A program made the position numbers and the translations under genes. The notes beneath the pieces were generated by a model that did no database searches, was not told where the DNA came from, and was given only the letters and a program-made list of their open reading frames with translations. Shown in pieces: positions 9,105 through 17,770 of a DNA stretch of 64,000 nucleotides. This DNA is from Bacillus sp. SORGH_AS_0510 (GTDB lineage Bacteria > Bacillota > Bacilli > Bacillales > Cytobacillaceae). The stretch is from positions 1,368,001 through 1,432,000 of the forward strand of contig NZ_JAUTAU010000001.1 of the NCBI RefSeq assembly GCF_030818775.1, written 5' to 3'. How positions within the stretch are numbered: position 1 is the stretch's first letter; the number at the start of each line of letters is the position of its first letter.

Positions 9105-9845
9105 GTGAGAAGGAACTTACAAATATTTATGACCATCATGACCATTGTTCTATTATTGGCGGCATGTGGGACAAGTGAGAAGAAGGAAGAGGCAAAAGTG
9201 AAAACGGCCGCTCCAAAAACAGAACAAAAGGAAGGAGACCAACAGGTGTCGAATACAGTGTATCCTCAGCTAACTACTGAAGTTGCAGAAAATGAGAAAT
9301 TGGTTGAAATGGAAACGACGATGGGGAAAATTAAAATAAAATTATTCCCTGAATATGCACCAAAAGCAGTTGAAAATTTTGTTAAGCACAGTGAAGAAGG
9401 TTACTATGATGGACTCATTTTTCATAGAGTGATAAACGATTTCATGATACAAGGCGGAGACCCTAGCGGAAACGGAACAGGCGGAGAAAGTATTTACGGC
9501 AACCCTTTTGAAGATGAATTCTCTAATAATCTCTTTAATATTCGTGGAGCTCTTTCAATGGCGAACTCTGGAGCGAATACCAATGGAAGTCAATTCTTCA
9601 TCGTACAAAAGACATCACTCGATCCAGCTATGAAATCGGAAATGGAAAAGGCTGGATATCCGAAAGAAATGATTGAGGCATACGATAAAAACGGTGGTAC
9701 GCCATGGCTCGACCATCGCCATACCGTATTCGGGCAAGTGATTGAGGGAATGGATGTCGTTGATAAGATCGCCAGCACACCCGTTGACCCAAAAGACAAG
9801 CCTGAAAAAGACGTAATCATCAAAAAAATTAACGTTATAAAATAA
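9105..9845 (+). CDS. Lipoprotein peptidyl-prolyl isomerase, cyclophilin type
   Basis: An extracytoplasmic membrane-anchored cyclophilin that isomerises Xaa-Pro bonds in exported proteins. Residues 1-20 are a lipoprotein signal with lipobox LLAAC (Cys about 21), followed by a charged linker to about residue 62. The cyclophilin domain follows: [15 protein letters not shown] contains the catalytic Arg, and the [14 protein letters not shown] and [15 protein letters not shown] segments are typical. It has 246 aa with a GTG start after GGAGGG. The stop codon adjoins the MITE at 9846. Confidence 0.92.
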   Translation: MRRNLQIFMTIMTIVLLLAACGTSEKKEEAKVKTAAPKTEQKEGDQQVSNTVYPQLTTEVAENEKLVEMETTMGKIKIKLFPEYAPKAVENFVKHSEEGYYDGLIFHRVINDFMIQGGDPSGNGTGGESIYGNPFEDEFSNNLFNIRGALSMANSGANTNGSQFFIVQKTSLDPAMKSEMEKAGYPKEMIEAYDKNGGTPWLDHRHTVFGQVIEGMDVVDKIASTPVDPKDKPEKDVIIKKINVIK

Positions 9846-10027
9846 GGCTGTGTAATAGACCATTGTTAGTTTTATCCCCTGTTGATTGGAGAGGAAGGAG
9901 CGAAGACTCCTGTGGGAGTATGGTTAAGGGGAGACCCCGCAGGCGCGTTTCTCCGAGGAGGCTCGCCGAAACACCCACGAACCGCTCGCTCCTGGAGCGG
10001 AAATCAACACGCAAGTTTACCATGGCC
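9846..10027 (+). mobile_element. MITE-like repeat B, copy 2
   Basis: The element begins GGCTGTGTAATAG one base after the ppi stop codon and ends GTTTACCATGGCC. The core has the CTGTTGATTGG and AAATCAACA inverted ends. The outer termini and target duplication are degenerate, so this looks like an older insertion. Confidence 0.75.
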
Positions 10028-10121
10028 TAATAATGAACGGTAAAATGATTCATTGGTAAGAAACGTTTTTTTTGCTATAATTAACTTTTAGAGCTATTCC
10101 TTTTAGAAAGGGAGAAGAAAA

Positions 10122-10334
10122 ATGTTTCTACCATCCGTTTTAGCCTTATTTTTATACTTTCCAGAAGATAAATCAGAGTATATTCCAGCAATGATCACGT
10201 TTACCATCTTTTTGATTGGTGCGCTTCTTACAATGAGATTCATCATTAAAATTTCCAAACGTGAGGCTCAAAAGACCAAAGAATTAGAAGAACAAATTCT
10301 AAAAAATAATCAGTCCGAACAGAGAAACAGTTAA
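10122..10334 (+). CDS. Small membrane protein of unknown function
   Basis: A 70-aa protein with a hydrophobic N-terminus (residues 2-12), a clear transmembrane segment at about 24-43 (MITFTIFLIGALLTMRFIIK) and a charged, probably cytosolic, coiled tail rich in Lys and Glu. I do not recognise the family. AAAGGGAGAAGAAAA precedes the ATG, and the stop region is built into a terminator hairpin, so it is very likely expressed. It sits between a MITE and repeat A. Confidence 0.7.
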   Translation: MFLPSVLALFLYFPEDKSEYIPAMITFTIFLIGALLTMRFIIKISKREAQKTKELEEQILKNNQSEQRNS

Positions 10335-10356
10335 CCCTAGCTGTTTCTCTTTTTAA
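10321..10356 (+). terminator. Intrinsic terminator overlapping a stop codon
   Basis: AGAGAAACAG / CTGTTTCTCT stem with a 10-nt loop containing the TAA of the preceding gene, then TTTTT. Confidence 0.8.
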
Positions 10357-10375
10357 ATTTTAAGAAAGTATATAT

Positions 10376-10512
10376 TTCGACTTCGAGAATTGGCCAGCTC
10401 CAGCGCCTAGCCCCTCGGGTCAAATAACCTTCGGCAAGAAAAGTCAAAAGGCGGACTTTCCTTGCCGAAGAACATTTGCCTGTCGGGGCTGACCAAGGCG
10501 CTTGCGCTTTTC
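10376..10512. repeat. Dispersed hairpin repeat A, copy 3
   Basis: It has the same ends as copy 1 (TTCGACTTCGAGAATTG to GCGCTTGCGCTTTTC) and the same central palindrome around ACCTTCGGCAAG. It lies between the small membrane protein and the SOD-like gene. Confidence 0.8.
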
Positions 10513-10586
10513 TTTTCTCCCAAGTGAATAGGTCCGATACCTCAAGCCCATACTAAGTGCAAATTGCCTATCAATGGGGGATACAT

Positions 10587-11135
10587 ATGAAAAAAAGTTG
10601 GTTAATAATTCCATTCCTTTTGCTGACAGGATGTGTGGAAAAAGAAGTAAAAAAACTGGATGTTGAAATGTTCAATGCATCGGGGGATTCCTTAGGAACG
10701 GTGACAATGGCGGAGCAATCAAGCGGTATAAAAATGACCGTGAGTTTGAAAGGACTTCCACCAGGAGAGCATGCGATTCATATTCATGAAAAGGGAAAAT
10801 GTGTTGCACCAGATTTCAAATCTGCGGGGAACCACTTTAATCCAGAAAAGAAAGAGCATGGGCTTCTACACCCAAAAGGCGCACATGCGGGTGATTTACC
10901 AAACTTAATTGTTGACGATAGTGGGTCAGTTTCAGCGGAGCTCATGGCACCAAATGTAACGTTGAAGAATGGAAAGAAATCATTGTTTACAAAAGAAGGT
11001 ACTGCTATCGTAGTTACCGAAGGGAAAGATGACGGTATGACCCAACCAGCAGGGGACTCAGGAAACCGAATTGCATGTGGTGAAATATCTAAGAATAAAA
11101 AGGGACAAAAAAAGGCGCAGGATGAAAAAGAATAA
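10587..11135 (+). CDS. Cu/Zn superoxide dismutase-like lipoprotein (YojM type)
   Basis: A 182-aa membrane-anchored extracytoplasmic protein with lipobox LLTGC (Cys about 16). The Cu/Zn-SOD fold shows HIHEKGKC with two copper-type histidines, AGNHFNP with the bridging His, KEHG and HAGDLPN with zinc His and Asp, and GNRIACGE with the disulfide Cys. The fourth copper His, expected in a VxHxxxDD setting, is Thr in VVTEGKDD. The related B. subtilis YojM is reported to lack copper ligands, so enzyme activity is doubtful. ATG 10587 follows GGGGG at good spacing. The C-terminus is Lys-rich. Confidence 0.85.
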   Translation: MKKSWLIIPFLLLTGCVEKEVKKLDVEMFNASGDSLGTVTMAEQSSGIKMTVSLKGLPPGEHAIHIHEKGKCVAPDFKSAGNHFNPEKKEHGLLHPKGAHAGDLPNLIVDDSGSVSAELMAPNVTLKNGKKSLFTKEGTAIVVTEGKDDGMTQPAGDSGNRIACGEISKNKKGQKKAQDEKE

Positions 11136-11142
11136 TATGATT

Positions 11143-11169
11143 AGCTGCCCATATAGGGTAGCTTTTTAT
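11143..11169 (+). terminator. Intrinsic terminator
   Basis: AGCTGCCC / GGGTAGCT stem with one G-T pair, then TTTTT, after the SOD-like gene. Confidence 0.7.
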
Positions 11170-11259
11170 TTGGAAAAAATTATTATACTTTGGGCATATA
11201 TCTAAGCTTATCCAATAAATGAGACATACACTACAGAGAGACGGTAAGGAGGCGATTAT

Positions 11260-11676
11260 ATGGAAAAAAGACAATTTGGCGGCTTTCCAGGACAAATGGG
11301 CTTTCCAGGACAAATGGGCTTTCCAGGACAAATGGGTGGCTTTCAACAGCCAATGATGGGTGGACAGCAAACAGGCTTTCCACAAATGATGGGAGGCTTC
11401 CAACAACCTGGATTTGGACACATGATGGGAGGGTACCCACAAATGGGTGGTTTTCAACAGCCAATGATGGGTGGACAGCAAGCAGGATTCCCTCAGATGA
11501 TGGGCGGATATCATCAACATGGGTATCCACAAATGATGGGAGGATACCCGCAAATGGGTGGTTTTCAACAGCCAATGATGGGTGGACAGCAAGCAGGATT
11601 TCCCCAGATGATGAGTGGTTCCATGCCAGGTCAGAAGCCACCAGCAACAGGTCAACGGAAAAAAGATAGCAAGTAA
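11260..11676 (+). CDS. Gly/Met/Gln-rich tandem-repeat protein
   Basis: A 138-aa low-complexity protein not assigned to a family. Residues 7-30 are three copies of GFPGQM, then the unit GGFQQPMMGGQQ-GFPQMMGG recurs three times, interleaved with GYPQM units, before a basic tail GQKPPATGQRKKDSK. The repeat is also visible in DNA: a block beginning GGTGGTTTTCAACAGCCAAT occurs at about 11450 and 11560. There is no signal peptide or membrane segment. AAGGAGG precedes the ATG at good spacing and a terminator follows. A structural role such as spore-coat protein is possible but unproven. Confidence 0.72.
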   Translation: MEKRQFGGFPGQMGFPGQMGFPGQMGGFQQPMMGGQQTGFPQMMGGFQQPGFGHMMGGYPQMGGFQQPMMGGQQAGFPQMMGGYHQHGYPQMMGGYPQMGGFQQPMMGGQQAGFPQMMSGSMPGQKPPATGQRKKDSK

Positions 11677-11703
11677 TTGAAACTGTCACAGTGAAGGAGG
11701 GAA

Positions 11704-11733
11704 AACCTGTCCACATAAGGGACAGGTTTTTTC
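11704..11733 (+). terminator. Intrinsic terminator
   Basis: AAACCTGTCC / GGGACAGGTTT stem followed by TTTTT, after the Gly/Met/Gln-rich gene. Confidence 0.85.
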
Positions 11734-11809
11734 TATTTCTTGCTTTTTGACTGATTTTTCAAGACAATAAATTTACGACATGAATATAAACTATTGGAGT
11801 GTTTAGTAA

Positions 11810-13006
11810 ATGGAGCAAAAATTATATTATCAAGATGCTTACATAAAGAAATTTTCTACAGAAGTTATAAAACAACAGCAGGAAGAGGATCAATCATGGT
11901 ATGTTGTTTTAAATCAGACTGCTTTTTATCCAACAGGTGGTGGCCAGCCGTATGATACAGGAAAAATAGCGGGAAAAAAGGTTATAAATGTTGAAGAAAA
12001 GGACGGAGAAATTCGCCATTACCTAGAAGCTCCACTACAGAATACTGAAGGAGTAATGGAAGGAGAAGTTGATTGGGAAAGACGGTTCGATCATATGCAG
12101 CAACATTGTGGGCAGCATATCTTATCAGCAGCATTCGACCACCTTTTTCAATACAAAACGGTTGGATTTCACTTAGGTTCAGAAATTGTGACCATTGATC
12201 TTGAAACAGAAAAGCTAACAGAAGAGGAAGTGAGAAAGGCAGAGGCGCTTTCCAATAACATCATCTATGAAAATAGAGATATTATCGTGAAGTGGGTAAC
12301 AGAAGAAGAGTTATCCCAATATGCTCTTCGAAAAGAGACTAAGGTAAAAGAGGATATTCGGCTTGTTATTATCCCTGATTTTGATTATAACGGCTGTGGT
12401 GGCACACACCCGAAAACAACCGGTGAAGTAAGCGCTATAAAAATATTGGATTGGGAAAGACAGAAGAAAAAGATTCGGCTCCAATTTGTATGCGGCACGC
12501 GAGTAATTGAGCAGCTGGAGAAAAAACATAAAGTGCTGCTTGAACTAACTAAGCTACTGAATGCTCCAGAAAAAGAGATGGCAGTTGCTGCTGCTAGGTT
12601 AATTGAGAATAGGAAAAGCCTGGAAAAGAATTTGGAGCAAGCAAGAGAGAAGCTGATTGAGTTTGAAGCAAAAGATTTGTTGGTTAAGAAAGCATCAGAA
12701 AATGAACCAATAGTGGATGAGGTATTTGAAAATCGAACGATACAAGAGCTTCAAAAACTTGCCCGCTTGGTAATTTCAGAAAATGATAAGGCAATCGCTA
12801 TTTTTGTCTCTACTAATGATTCTCGTATGCAACTGGTATGTGCAAGGGGGGCAGCTAGAGAGGAAAATATGAAAACATTAATTGGGGAAATTTTGCCGAA
12901 AATAAATGGAAAGGGCGGAGGAAATGAATCCTTTGCACAAGGTGGAGGGGATGCCTATATACCGGCAGGAGAAATTCTAACGCAAATTGTAGCCTGTTTG
13001 AAGTAG
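11810..13006 (+). CDS. AlaX-like alanyl-tRNA editing protein with DHHA1 domain
   Basis: A 398-aa free-standing relative of the alanyl-tRNA synthetase editing half, expected to hydrolyse mischarged Ser- or Gly-tRNA(Ala). FYPTGGGQPYDTG near residue 40 is typical. The zinc and catalytic residues are in QHCGQHILSAAF near residue 96 (HxxxH) and NGCGGTHPKTTGEV near residue 195 (CxxxH). A helical linker (about 240-290) is followed by the DHHA1 domain ending in GKGGGNESFAQGGG. Its length fits the long AlaX-L class. It is monocistronic, with GGAGTG before the ATG. Confidence 0.9.
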   Translation: MEQKLYYQDAYIKKFSTEVIKQQQEEDQSWYVVLNQTAFYPTGGGQPYDTGKIAGKKVINVEEKDGEIRHYLEAPLQNTEGVMEGEVDWERRFDHMQQHCGQHILSAAFDHLFQYKTVGFHLGSEIVTIDLETEKLTEEEVRKAEALSNNIIYENRDIIVKWVTEEELSQYALRKETKVKEDIRLVIIPDFDYNGCGGTHPKTTGEVSAIKILDWERQKKKIRLQFVCGTRVIEQLEKKHKVLLELTKLLNAPEKEMAVAAARLIENRKSLEKNLEQAREKLIEFEAKDLLVKKASENEPIVDEVFENRTIQELQKLARLVISENDKAIAIFVSTNDSRMQLVCARGAAREENMKTLIGEILPKINGKGGGNESFAQGGGDAYIPAGEILTQIVACLK

Positions 13007-13076
13007 TTTTGTTGTCAGTTTTCTTTACTAAGATAATTTTGTATACTTAGAATAGTAACATGAGAGGGTGAAATTC

Positions 13077-13454
13077 ATGGGATTTTTAGATGGATTAATG
13101 GGAAATGCATCCGAAGTGAGCGCTGCAGAAGTGCAAAGAGAATTTGGACGAGTTCTTGCACCAAATGAACAAATTGAGAAAGCATATAAACTGATTCGTG
13201 ACATGTTTATTTTTACGAATAAGCGGTTAATATTAGTGGACAAACAAGGTTTAACCGGTAAAAAGGTTGAGTATCATTCTATTCCTTATAAAAGCATTAC
13301 TCATTTCAGTATTGAAACTGCGGGTAACTTTGACTTAGATGCTGAATTAAAAATCTGGATTTCAGGAAATGCCCTGCCATTACAAAAACAGTTTAATAAA
13401 AACTTAAACATCTATGAACTTCAAAGTGTGCTCGCTGAGTATGTATTAAAATAA
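13077..13454 (+). CDS. Bacterial PH-domain protein (bPH_1 type)
   Basis: A 125-aa soluble protein made of one bacterial pleckstrin-homology-like domain. After a short helix (GFLDGLMGNASEV) the segment RDMFIFTNKRLILVDKQGLTGKKVEYHSIPYKSITHFSIET is the recognisable PH core. The function is unknown; the family is common in Bacillus. I prefer ATG 13077 over GTG 13068 because GAGAGGGTG is then six to seven bases upstream. It is followed closely by the DUF1871 gene, which may be cotranscribed. Confidence 0.8.
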   Translation: MGFLDGLMGNASEVSAAEVQREFGRVLAPNEQIEKAYKLIRDMFIFTNKRLILVDKQGLTGKKVEYHSIPYKSITHFSIETAGNFDLDAELKIWISGNALPLQKQFNKNLNIYELQSVLAEYVLK

Positions 13455-13481
13455 ACTTCTAAGATGAGCTGGGGATAAAAT

Positions 13482-13745
13482 ATGAGAAAAGAGATTCAAA
13501 CAAATTTGCAATATGTAGACGCATTAAATGAGTGGGATCCATTTCAATTAAAACTGGGCGGCTATGAAACGGAAATTGCTGACACTATTCAAGCTGTCCA
13601 TGAATTAGACGACTTGAATAAGTTGGCAGCACGTATTCAAGCCATTTACGAGTTCTCATTTGAAAAGCTAATCCCAATGGAAAGCTGCTTGTACATAGCA
13701 GAGAAATTACTCTTCATTAAAGCCAATGAATCATGTTCAATCTAA
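13482..13745 (+). CDS. yugE: DUF1871 family protein (YugE-like)
   Basis: An 87-aa helical protein resembling B. subtilis YugE (DUF1871). The sequence has the pattern LNEWDPFQLKLGGYETEIADT, then helices with FEKLIPMESCLYIAEKLL. The function is unknown. It begins 28 bases after the PH-domain gene, with GAGCTGGGG upstream of the ATG. The last codons run to within a few bases of a MITE whose target duplication (13744-13751) includes the final bases of the stop region, so the insertion just missed the gene. Confidence 0.75.
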   Translation: MRKEIQTNLQYVDALNEWDPFQLKLGGYETEIADTIQAVHELDDLNKLAARIQAIYEFSFEKLIPMESCLYIAEKLLFIKANESCSI

Positions 13746-13751
13746 ATAAAA

Positions 13752-13935
13752 GACTGTGTTAAAGAACAGTGTTGATTTATACACCCTGTTGATTGGAGCG
13801 GAAGGCACGAAGACTCCTGTGGGAGTATGGGTCCAGGGGAGACCCCGCAGGCGCGTTTCTCCGAGGAGGCTCGCCGAAACACCCACGAACCGCTCGTGCC
13901 TGGAGCGGAAATCAACAGGAACGTTTAACAGAGCC
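13752..13935 (+). mobile_element. MITE-like repeat B, copy 3, with perfect 8-bp target duplication
   Basis: The element begins GACTGTGTTAAAG and ends GTTTAACAGAGCC, imperfect terminal inverted repeats, and is flanked by AAATAAAA at 13744-13751 and 13936-13943. The core contains CTGTTGATTGG and GGAAATCAACAG. Short open frames inside it have no ribosome sites and differ among copies. Confidence 0.88.
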
Positions 13936-14066
13936 AAATAAAAAAAAGGACAATCCAAAGTGGTTGTCCTCTCAAAAAGGGGGAATACTAGAAAGCTTTA
14001 TGTCATAAGCTTTTCCAGTTTCTCCTTTATTTATACATGGATAAAAAGAAAAAAGCGGTAATGTTA

Positions 14067-14276
14067 TCATTTCTCATTATTATGTGCTAATAACTCAGAA
14101 GCAGGGATATCTAAAACAGTCGATAATTTTAAAATCGTTTGGTTGCTGGGAATCTGTTCCCCAGATTCATAATTTTCAATAGTCTGTGTCCCCACTCTTA
14201 CCTTTTGTGCCAGCTCCTCTTGGCTCATGTTCAGCCTTTCCCGGTAAGTTTTAATGGTGTGGCCGATTGTACTCAT
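14067..14276 (-). CDS. Small XRE-family DNA-binding protein
   Basis: A 69-aa protein that is almost entirely a helix-turn-helix of the Cro/CI (HTH_3) type: IKTYRERLNMSQEELAQKVRVGTQTIENYESGEQIPSNQTILKL, with MSQEELAQ as helix 2 and TQTIENYE as recognition helix. Such single-domain proteins act as dimeric repressors; the target is unknown. The start is ATG 14276 after AGAGGTGA at six bases. It stands alone, divergent from yugI across 190 bp. Confidence 0.85.
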   Translation of the reverse strand: MSTIGHTIKTYRERLNMSQEELAQKVRVGTQTIENYESGEQIPSNQTILKLSTVLDIPASELLAHNNEK

Positions 14277-14468
14277 ACCGTTCACCTCTTTTATTATTCT
14301 CACCTTTAGTATATCATTGTCTAAATTTTTTACTAATTCTCTTCATGAACATTTTGTTAAAAGTTTCTTCTAGGTCAATAAGCTTTTTTGATTAAACCTA
14401 TTTATTATGATATAATCTTTTAATGCGTATATAAGGGTATAAATAATTTAATTCTTAGGAGTGTTTTC

Positions 14469-14873
14469 ATGTCAGAAAAAATCGAAACAGGCAGCATTGT
14501 AACGGGTAAAGTAACAGGTATTCAACCATATGGAGCGTTCGTTGCTCTAGACGAAAATACACAAGGTCTTGTCCACATTTCTGAAATCACGCACGGTTAT
14601 GTAAAGGATATTAATGAGCACCTTAAAGTTGGAGATGAAATCAAGGTTAAGGTATTATCGGTGGACGAAAGTGCTGGTAAGATCGGTTTATCTATTCGTG
14701 CAACAGAAGAAGCACCTGTTCAACAGCAAGTAGTGAAAGCGAAGAAACCTCGTAAGCGCCAAGCAGCAGCTATTATTCCTGAAGCTGACGGCCAACAAGG
14801 CTTTAACACGTTAAAAGATAAGCTACAAGAGTGGATTGATCAATCACAACGTGAAGATTTAATTAAAAAATAA
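14469..14873 (+). CDS. yugI: S1-domain general stress protein (YugI/GSP13)
   Basis: A 134-aa protein. Residues 6-78 form one S1 RNA-binding domain (GSIVTGKVTGIQPYGAFVAL, GLVHISEI, VGDEIKVKVLSVD). The tail is basic (KAKKPRKRQ) and then helical. It is equivalent to B. subtilis YugI (GSP13), a ribosome-associated stress protein. GGAGTGTTTTC precedes the ATG. It ends in a strong terminator, immediately followed by a MITE. Confidence 0.9.
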   Translation: MSEKIETGSIVTGKVTGIQPYGAFVALDENTQGLVHISEITHGYVKDINEHLKVGDEIKVKVLSVDESAGKIGLSIRATEEAPVQQQVVKAKKPRKRQAAAIIPEADGQQGFNTLKDKLQEWIDQSQREDLIKK

Positions 14874-14881
14874 GATTCTAT

Positions 14882-14929
14882 AAGCCCAGGACCTACTATG
14901 AAAAATAGTAAAGCCCTGGGCTTTCTTTT
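14882..14929 (+). terminator. Intrinsic terminator after yugI
   Basis: AAGCCCAGG...CCTGGGCTT stem with a second small hairpin in the loop, followed by a T-run. A MITE is inserted just after it. Confidence 0.85.
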
Positions 14930-14938
14930 TTATTAAAT

Positions 14939-15172
14939 GGCTATGTTAAAGAACATTTTTGATTTTAAATCCTGTTGATTGGAGCGGAAGGCGAAGATTC
15001 TAGAAAATGCTAGCGCATTTCCTTCGTGCGGTGTCGATTCGATGAAGCATACTCAATGTCCTGTGAGAGTATGGTTCAGGGGAGACCCCGCAGGCGCGTT
15101 TCGCCGAGGAGGCTAAACACCCACGAACCGTTCGCGCCTGGAGCGGAAATCAACAGACAGTTTAACAAAGCA
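14939..15172 (+). mobile_element. MITE-like repeat B, copy 4, enlarged
   Basis: The element begins GGCTATGTTAAAG and ends GTTTAACAAAGCA. It is flanked by TATTAAAT (14931-14938) and TAGTAAAT (15173-15180), which match at 7 of 8 positions. About 55 bp of extra sequence (from about 15000) interrupts the usual GAAGACTCCTGTGGGAG block and contains its own AAATGC/GCATTT hairpin. Confidence 0.82.
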
Positions 15173-15284
15173 TAGTAAATAAAAAAAAAGAAAAAGTTTA
15201 ATAGAAGTGTTCATTCTTTTTTTAGGCTCGGCTACAATAGTAGTGTACATACATAATTTCAGGATCGAATCGGAGGAATGAATT

Positions 15285-16484
15285 ATGGAATCGAACGTCA
15301 ATACAAATGAGCTGATTGAAAAAACAGAAAAATATGGTGCAAACAATTATCATCCACTGCCAATTGTCATTTCATATGCAGAAGGCGTATGGGTAGAAGA
15401 TCCGGAAGGCAACAAATATATGGATATGCTTAGTGCCTATTCTGCCGTAAACCAAGGTCATCGCCACCCAAAAATCATTCAAGCATTAAAGGATCAGGCT
15501 GACAAGGTGACTTTAACCTCACGTGCCTTCCATAATGACCAGTTGGGCCCATGGTATGAAAAAGTAAGCCAATTAACGAATAAAGAAATGGTTCTTCCAA
15601 TGAATACGGGTGCAGAAGCAGTGGAAACGGCTGTAAAAGCAGCACGTCGCTGGAGCTATGATGTCAAGGGGGTAGCTGAAGATCAGGCTGAAATCATTGC
15701 TTGTGTAGGGAACTTCCACGGGAGAACAATGACGGCGGTCTCGCTATCATCGGATCCAGAATATAAACGAGGGTTTGGTCCGATGCTACCGGGAATAAAG
15801 CTCATTCCCTACGTTGACTTAGATGCTTTAAAAGCTGCCATTACCCCAAATACAGCTGCATTCTTAATCGAACCTATTCAAGGAGAAGCTGGAATCGTTA
15901 TTCCACCAGAAGGGTTTATCAAAGAAGCAATGGACCTATGTAAGGCAAATAATGTTCTCTTTATCGCAGATGAAATTCAAGCAGGATTAGCACGTACGGG
16001 TAAAATGTTTGCCTGTGAATGGGAAGATATTGAACCTGACATGTATATCCTAGGCAAGGCATTAGGTGGCGGTGTGTTCCCAATTTCGTGCGTTGTGGCA
16101 AATAAGGACATCTTGGGGGTATTTAATCCTGGGTCACATGGTTCTACCTTTGGAGGAAACCCAATGGCTTGTGCGGTTTCAATTGCAGCCTTGGATGTAC
16201 TAGTTGATGAGCAGCTTGCTCAAAGATCGTTAGAACTCGGTGAATATTTTATTAACAAACTAAAAGAGATTAAAAATCCAAAAATAAAAGAAGTTCGCGG
16301 AAGAGGATTATTTATTGGTGTTGAATTAACGGAAGCAGCCCGTCCTTATTGTGAGCAACTAAAAGATTTCGGTTTACTATGTAAGGAAACCCATGATACT
16401 GTCATTCGATTTGCACCTCCGCTTGTCATCAAAAAGGAAGAGCTAAATTGGGCAATTGAGCGGATTGCCAAAGTGCTAGGGTAA
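15285..16484 (+). CDS. rocD: Ornithine aminotransferase
   Basis: A PLP enzyme that transfers the delta-amino group of ornithine to 2-oxoglutarate, giving glutamate semialdehyde and glutamate in arginine/ornithine catabolism. The 399-aa class III aminotransferase shows [15 protein letters not shown] near residue 103, [12 protein letters not shown] near residue 145, [19 protein letters not shown] near residue 227 and the PLP lysine in LGKALGGG near residue 256. A GGAGG site lies before the ATG. The next gene starts one base after its stop, so the two are translationally linked and likely act in the same route toward glutamate. Confidence 0.95.
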   Translation: MESNVNTNELIEKTEKYGANNYHPLPIVISYAEGVWVEDPEGNKYMDMLSAYSAVNQGHRHPKIIQALKDQADKVTLTSRAFHNDQLGPWYEKVSQLTNKEMVLPMNTGAEAVETAVKAARRWSYDVKGVAEDQAEIIACVGNFHGRTMTAVSLSSDPEYKRGFGPMLPGIKLIPYVDLDALKAAITPNTAAFLIEPIQGEAGIVIPPEGFIKEAMDLCKANNVLFIADEIQAGLARTGKMFACEWEDIEPDMYILGKALGGGVFPISCVVANKDILGVFNPGSHGSTFGGNPMACAVSIAALDVLVDEQLAQRSLELGEYFINKLKEIKNPKIKEVRGRGLFIGVELTEAARPYCEQLKDFGLLCKETHDTVIRFAPPLVIKKEELNWAIERIAKVLG

Positions 16485-16485
16485 A

Positions 16486-17727
16486 ATGGAAATAGTAAAC
16501 CTTCTTACATCAACACAGATTGTTATCCACGATGCATTAAAAAAGCTAGGGCTTAATCAAGAAATGTATCATTTATTAGAAGAGCCATTTAGAACGATGA
16601 CGGTACGTATCCCTGTTCGGATGGATGACGGTTCTACAAAAGTCTTTACAGGTTTCCGTGCCCAGCATAATGATGCGGTTGGACCGACTATGGGCGGTGT
16701 CCGCTTTCACCCTAAGGTTAGTGAACAAGAAGTCAAGGCACTGTCCATGTGGACGAGCTTAAAATGTGGTATTGCCGATTTACCATTTGGCGGGGGTAAG
16801 GGCGGTATCATATGTAACCCAAGAACGATGTCTTTTGGTGAGCTTGAACGTTTAAGTCGTGGATATGTTCGTGCAATTAGCCAAATTGTCGGACCGACCA
16901 AGGATATACCTGCGCCAGATATGTATACCAATGCACAGATTATGGCCTGGATGATGGATGAGTACAGCCGACTACGTCAATTCGATTCTCCTGGGTTTAT
17001 CACTGGTAAACCCCTTGTTCTTGGAGGATCAGAGGGGCGGGAACAGGCAGGAGCTAAGGGTGTCACTATTTGCATTGAAGAAGCTGCCAAAAAACAAGGA
17101 ATTTCTATTAAAGGTGCACGGGTGATTATTCAGGGGTTTGGGAACGCTGGAAGTTTTATTGCTAAGTTTCTTCATGAGTTAGGTGCAAATATTGTTGGGA
17201 TTTCTGATGTTTACGGTGCAATCTACAATCCCGACGGGTTGCCCATTCAATATCTGCTGGATCGACGAGATAGTTTTGGTACAGTGACTACCCTGTTTGA
17301 AGGGGCAATAACTAATCAAGAACTGCTTGAACAGGAATGTGATATTTTAGTACCTGCTGCCGTTTCCAATCAACTCACTGTTGAAAATGCTTATAATATC
17401 AAGGCGAAAATTGTAGTAGAAGCTGCGAACGGTCCAACGACACTTGAAGCAACAAAAATATTAACAGATCGAAATATTATGCTTGTACCGGATGTCCTTG
17501 CAGGGACAGGTGGTGTTACGGTTTCCTATTTTGAGTGGGTTCAAAATAACCAAGGATATTACTGGAGTGAGGAAGAGGTTGAGAACAGACTGCGTGAAAG
17601 AGTCATACAGTCCTTCCATGAAATTTTTAACTTGGCAATGACACGACATATCGATATGCGGTTAGCCGCATATATGGTTGGGGTACGAAAAATGGCAGAG
17701 GCATCCTTATTTAGAGGATTGATATAA
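16486..17727 (+). CDS. Glu/Leu/Phe/Val dehydrogenase family protein (RocG/GudB-like) with altered substrate lysine
   Basis: A 413-aa NAD-dependent dehydrogenase whose overall sequence follows B. subtilis RocG. Residues LKCGIADLPFGGGKGG (about 86-101) retain the two other active-site lysines, DIPAPDMYTN retains the catalytic Asp, GFGNAGS is the NAD site, and GGVTVSYFEWVQN keeps the substrate Ser region. However, the normally invariant Lys of GPxKGG is Met69 (GPTMGGVRFHP; codon 16690-16692). In glutamate dehydrogenase that Lys binds the substrate side-chain carboxylate, and leucine dehydrogenases carry Leu there. It starts one base after rocD, which suggests glutamate oxidation, but specificity may have shifted. 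Confidence 0.88.
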   Translation: MEIVNLLTSTQIVIHDALKKLGLNQEMYHLLEEPFRTMTVRIPVRMDDGSTKVFTGFRAQHNDAVGPTMGGVRFHPKVSEQEVKALSMWTSLKCGIADLPFGGGKGGIICNPRTMSFGELERLSRGYVRAISQIVGPTKDIPAPDMYTNAQIMAWMMDEYSRLRQFDSPGFITGKPLVLGGSEGREQAGAKGVTICIEEAAKKQGISIKGARVIIQGFGNAGSFIAKFLHELGANIVGISDVYGAIYNPDGLPIQYLLDRRDSFGTVTTLFEGAITNQELLEQECDILVPAAVSNQLTVENAYNIKAKIVVEAANGPTTLEATKILTDRNIMLVPDVLAGTGGVTVSYFEWVQNNQGYYWSEEEVENRLRERVIQSFHEIFNLAMTRHIDMRLAAYMVGVRKMAEASLFRGLI

Positions 17728-17729
17728 GA

Positions 17730-17762
17730 AAAGAGGCCGACCCTTGGGTCAGCCTCTTTTGC
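17730..17762. terminator. Bidirectional terminator
   Basis: AAGAGGCCGACCC / GGGTCAGCCTCTT stem with T/A runs, between convergent genes at 17727 and 17771. Confidence 0.85.
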
Positions 17763-17770
17763 GGTAGTGC

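Noticed and set aside
11089..11716. Long minus-strand frames opposite the Gly/Met/Gln-rich gene
   Set aside because: Periodic DNA repeats leave several frames open; only the plus-strand frame has a ribosome site and a downstream terminator.
13756..14008. Open frames inside the MITE
   Set aside because: They overlap inverted repeats, have no ribosome sites and are not kept intact in other copies.
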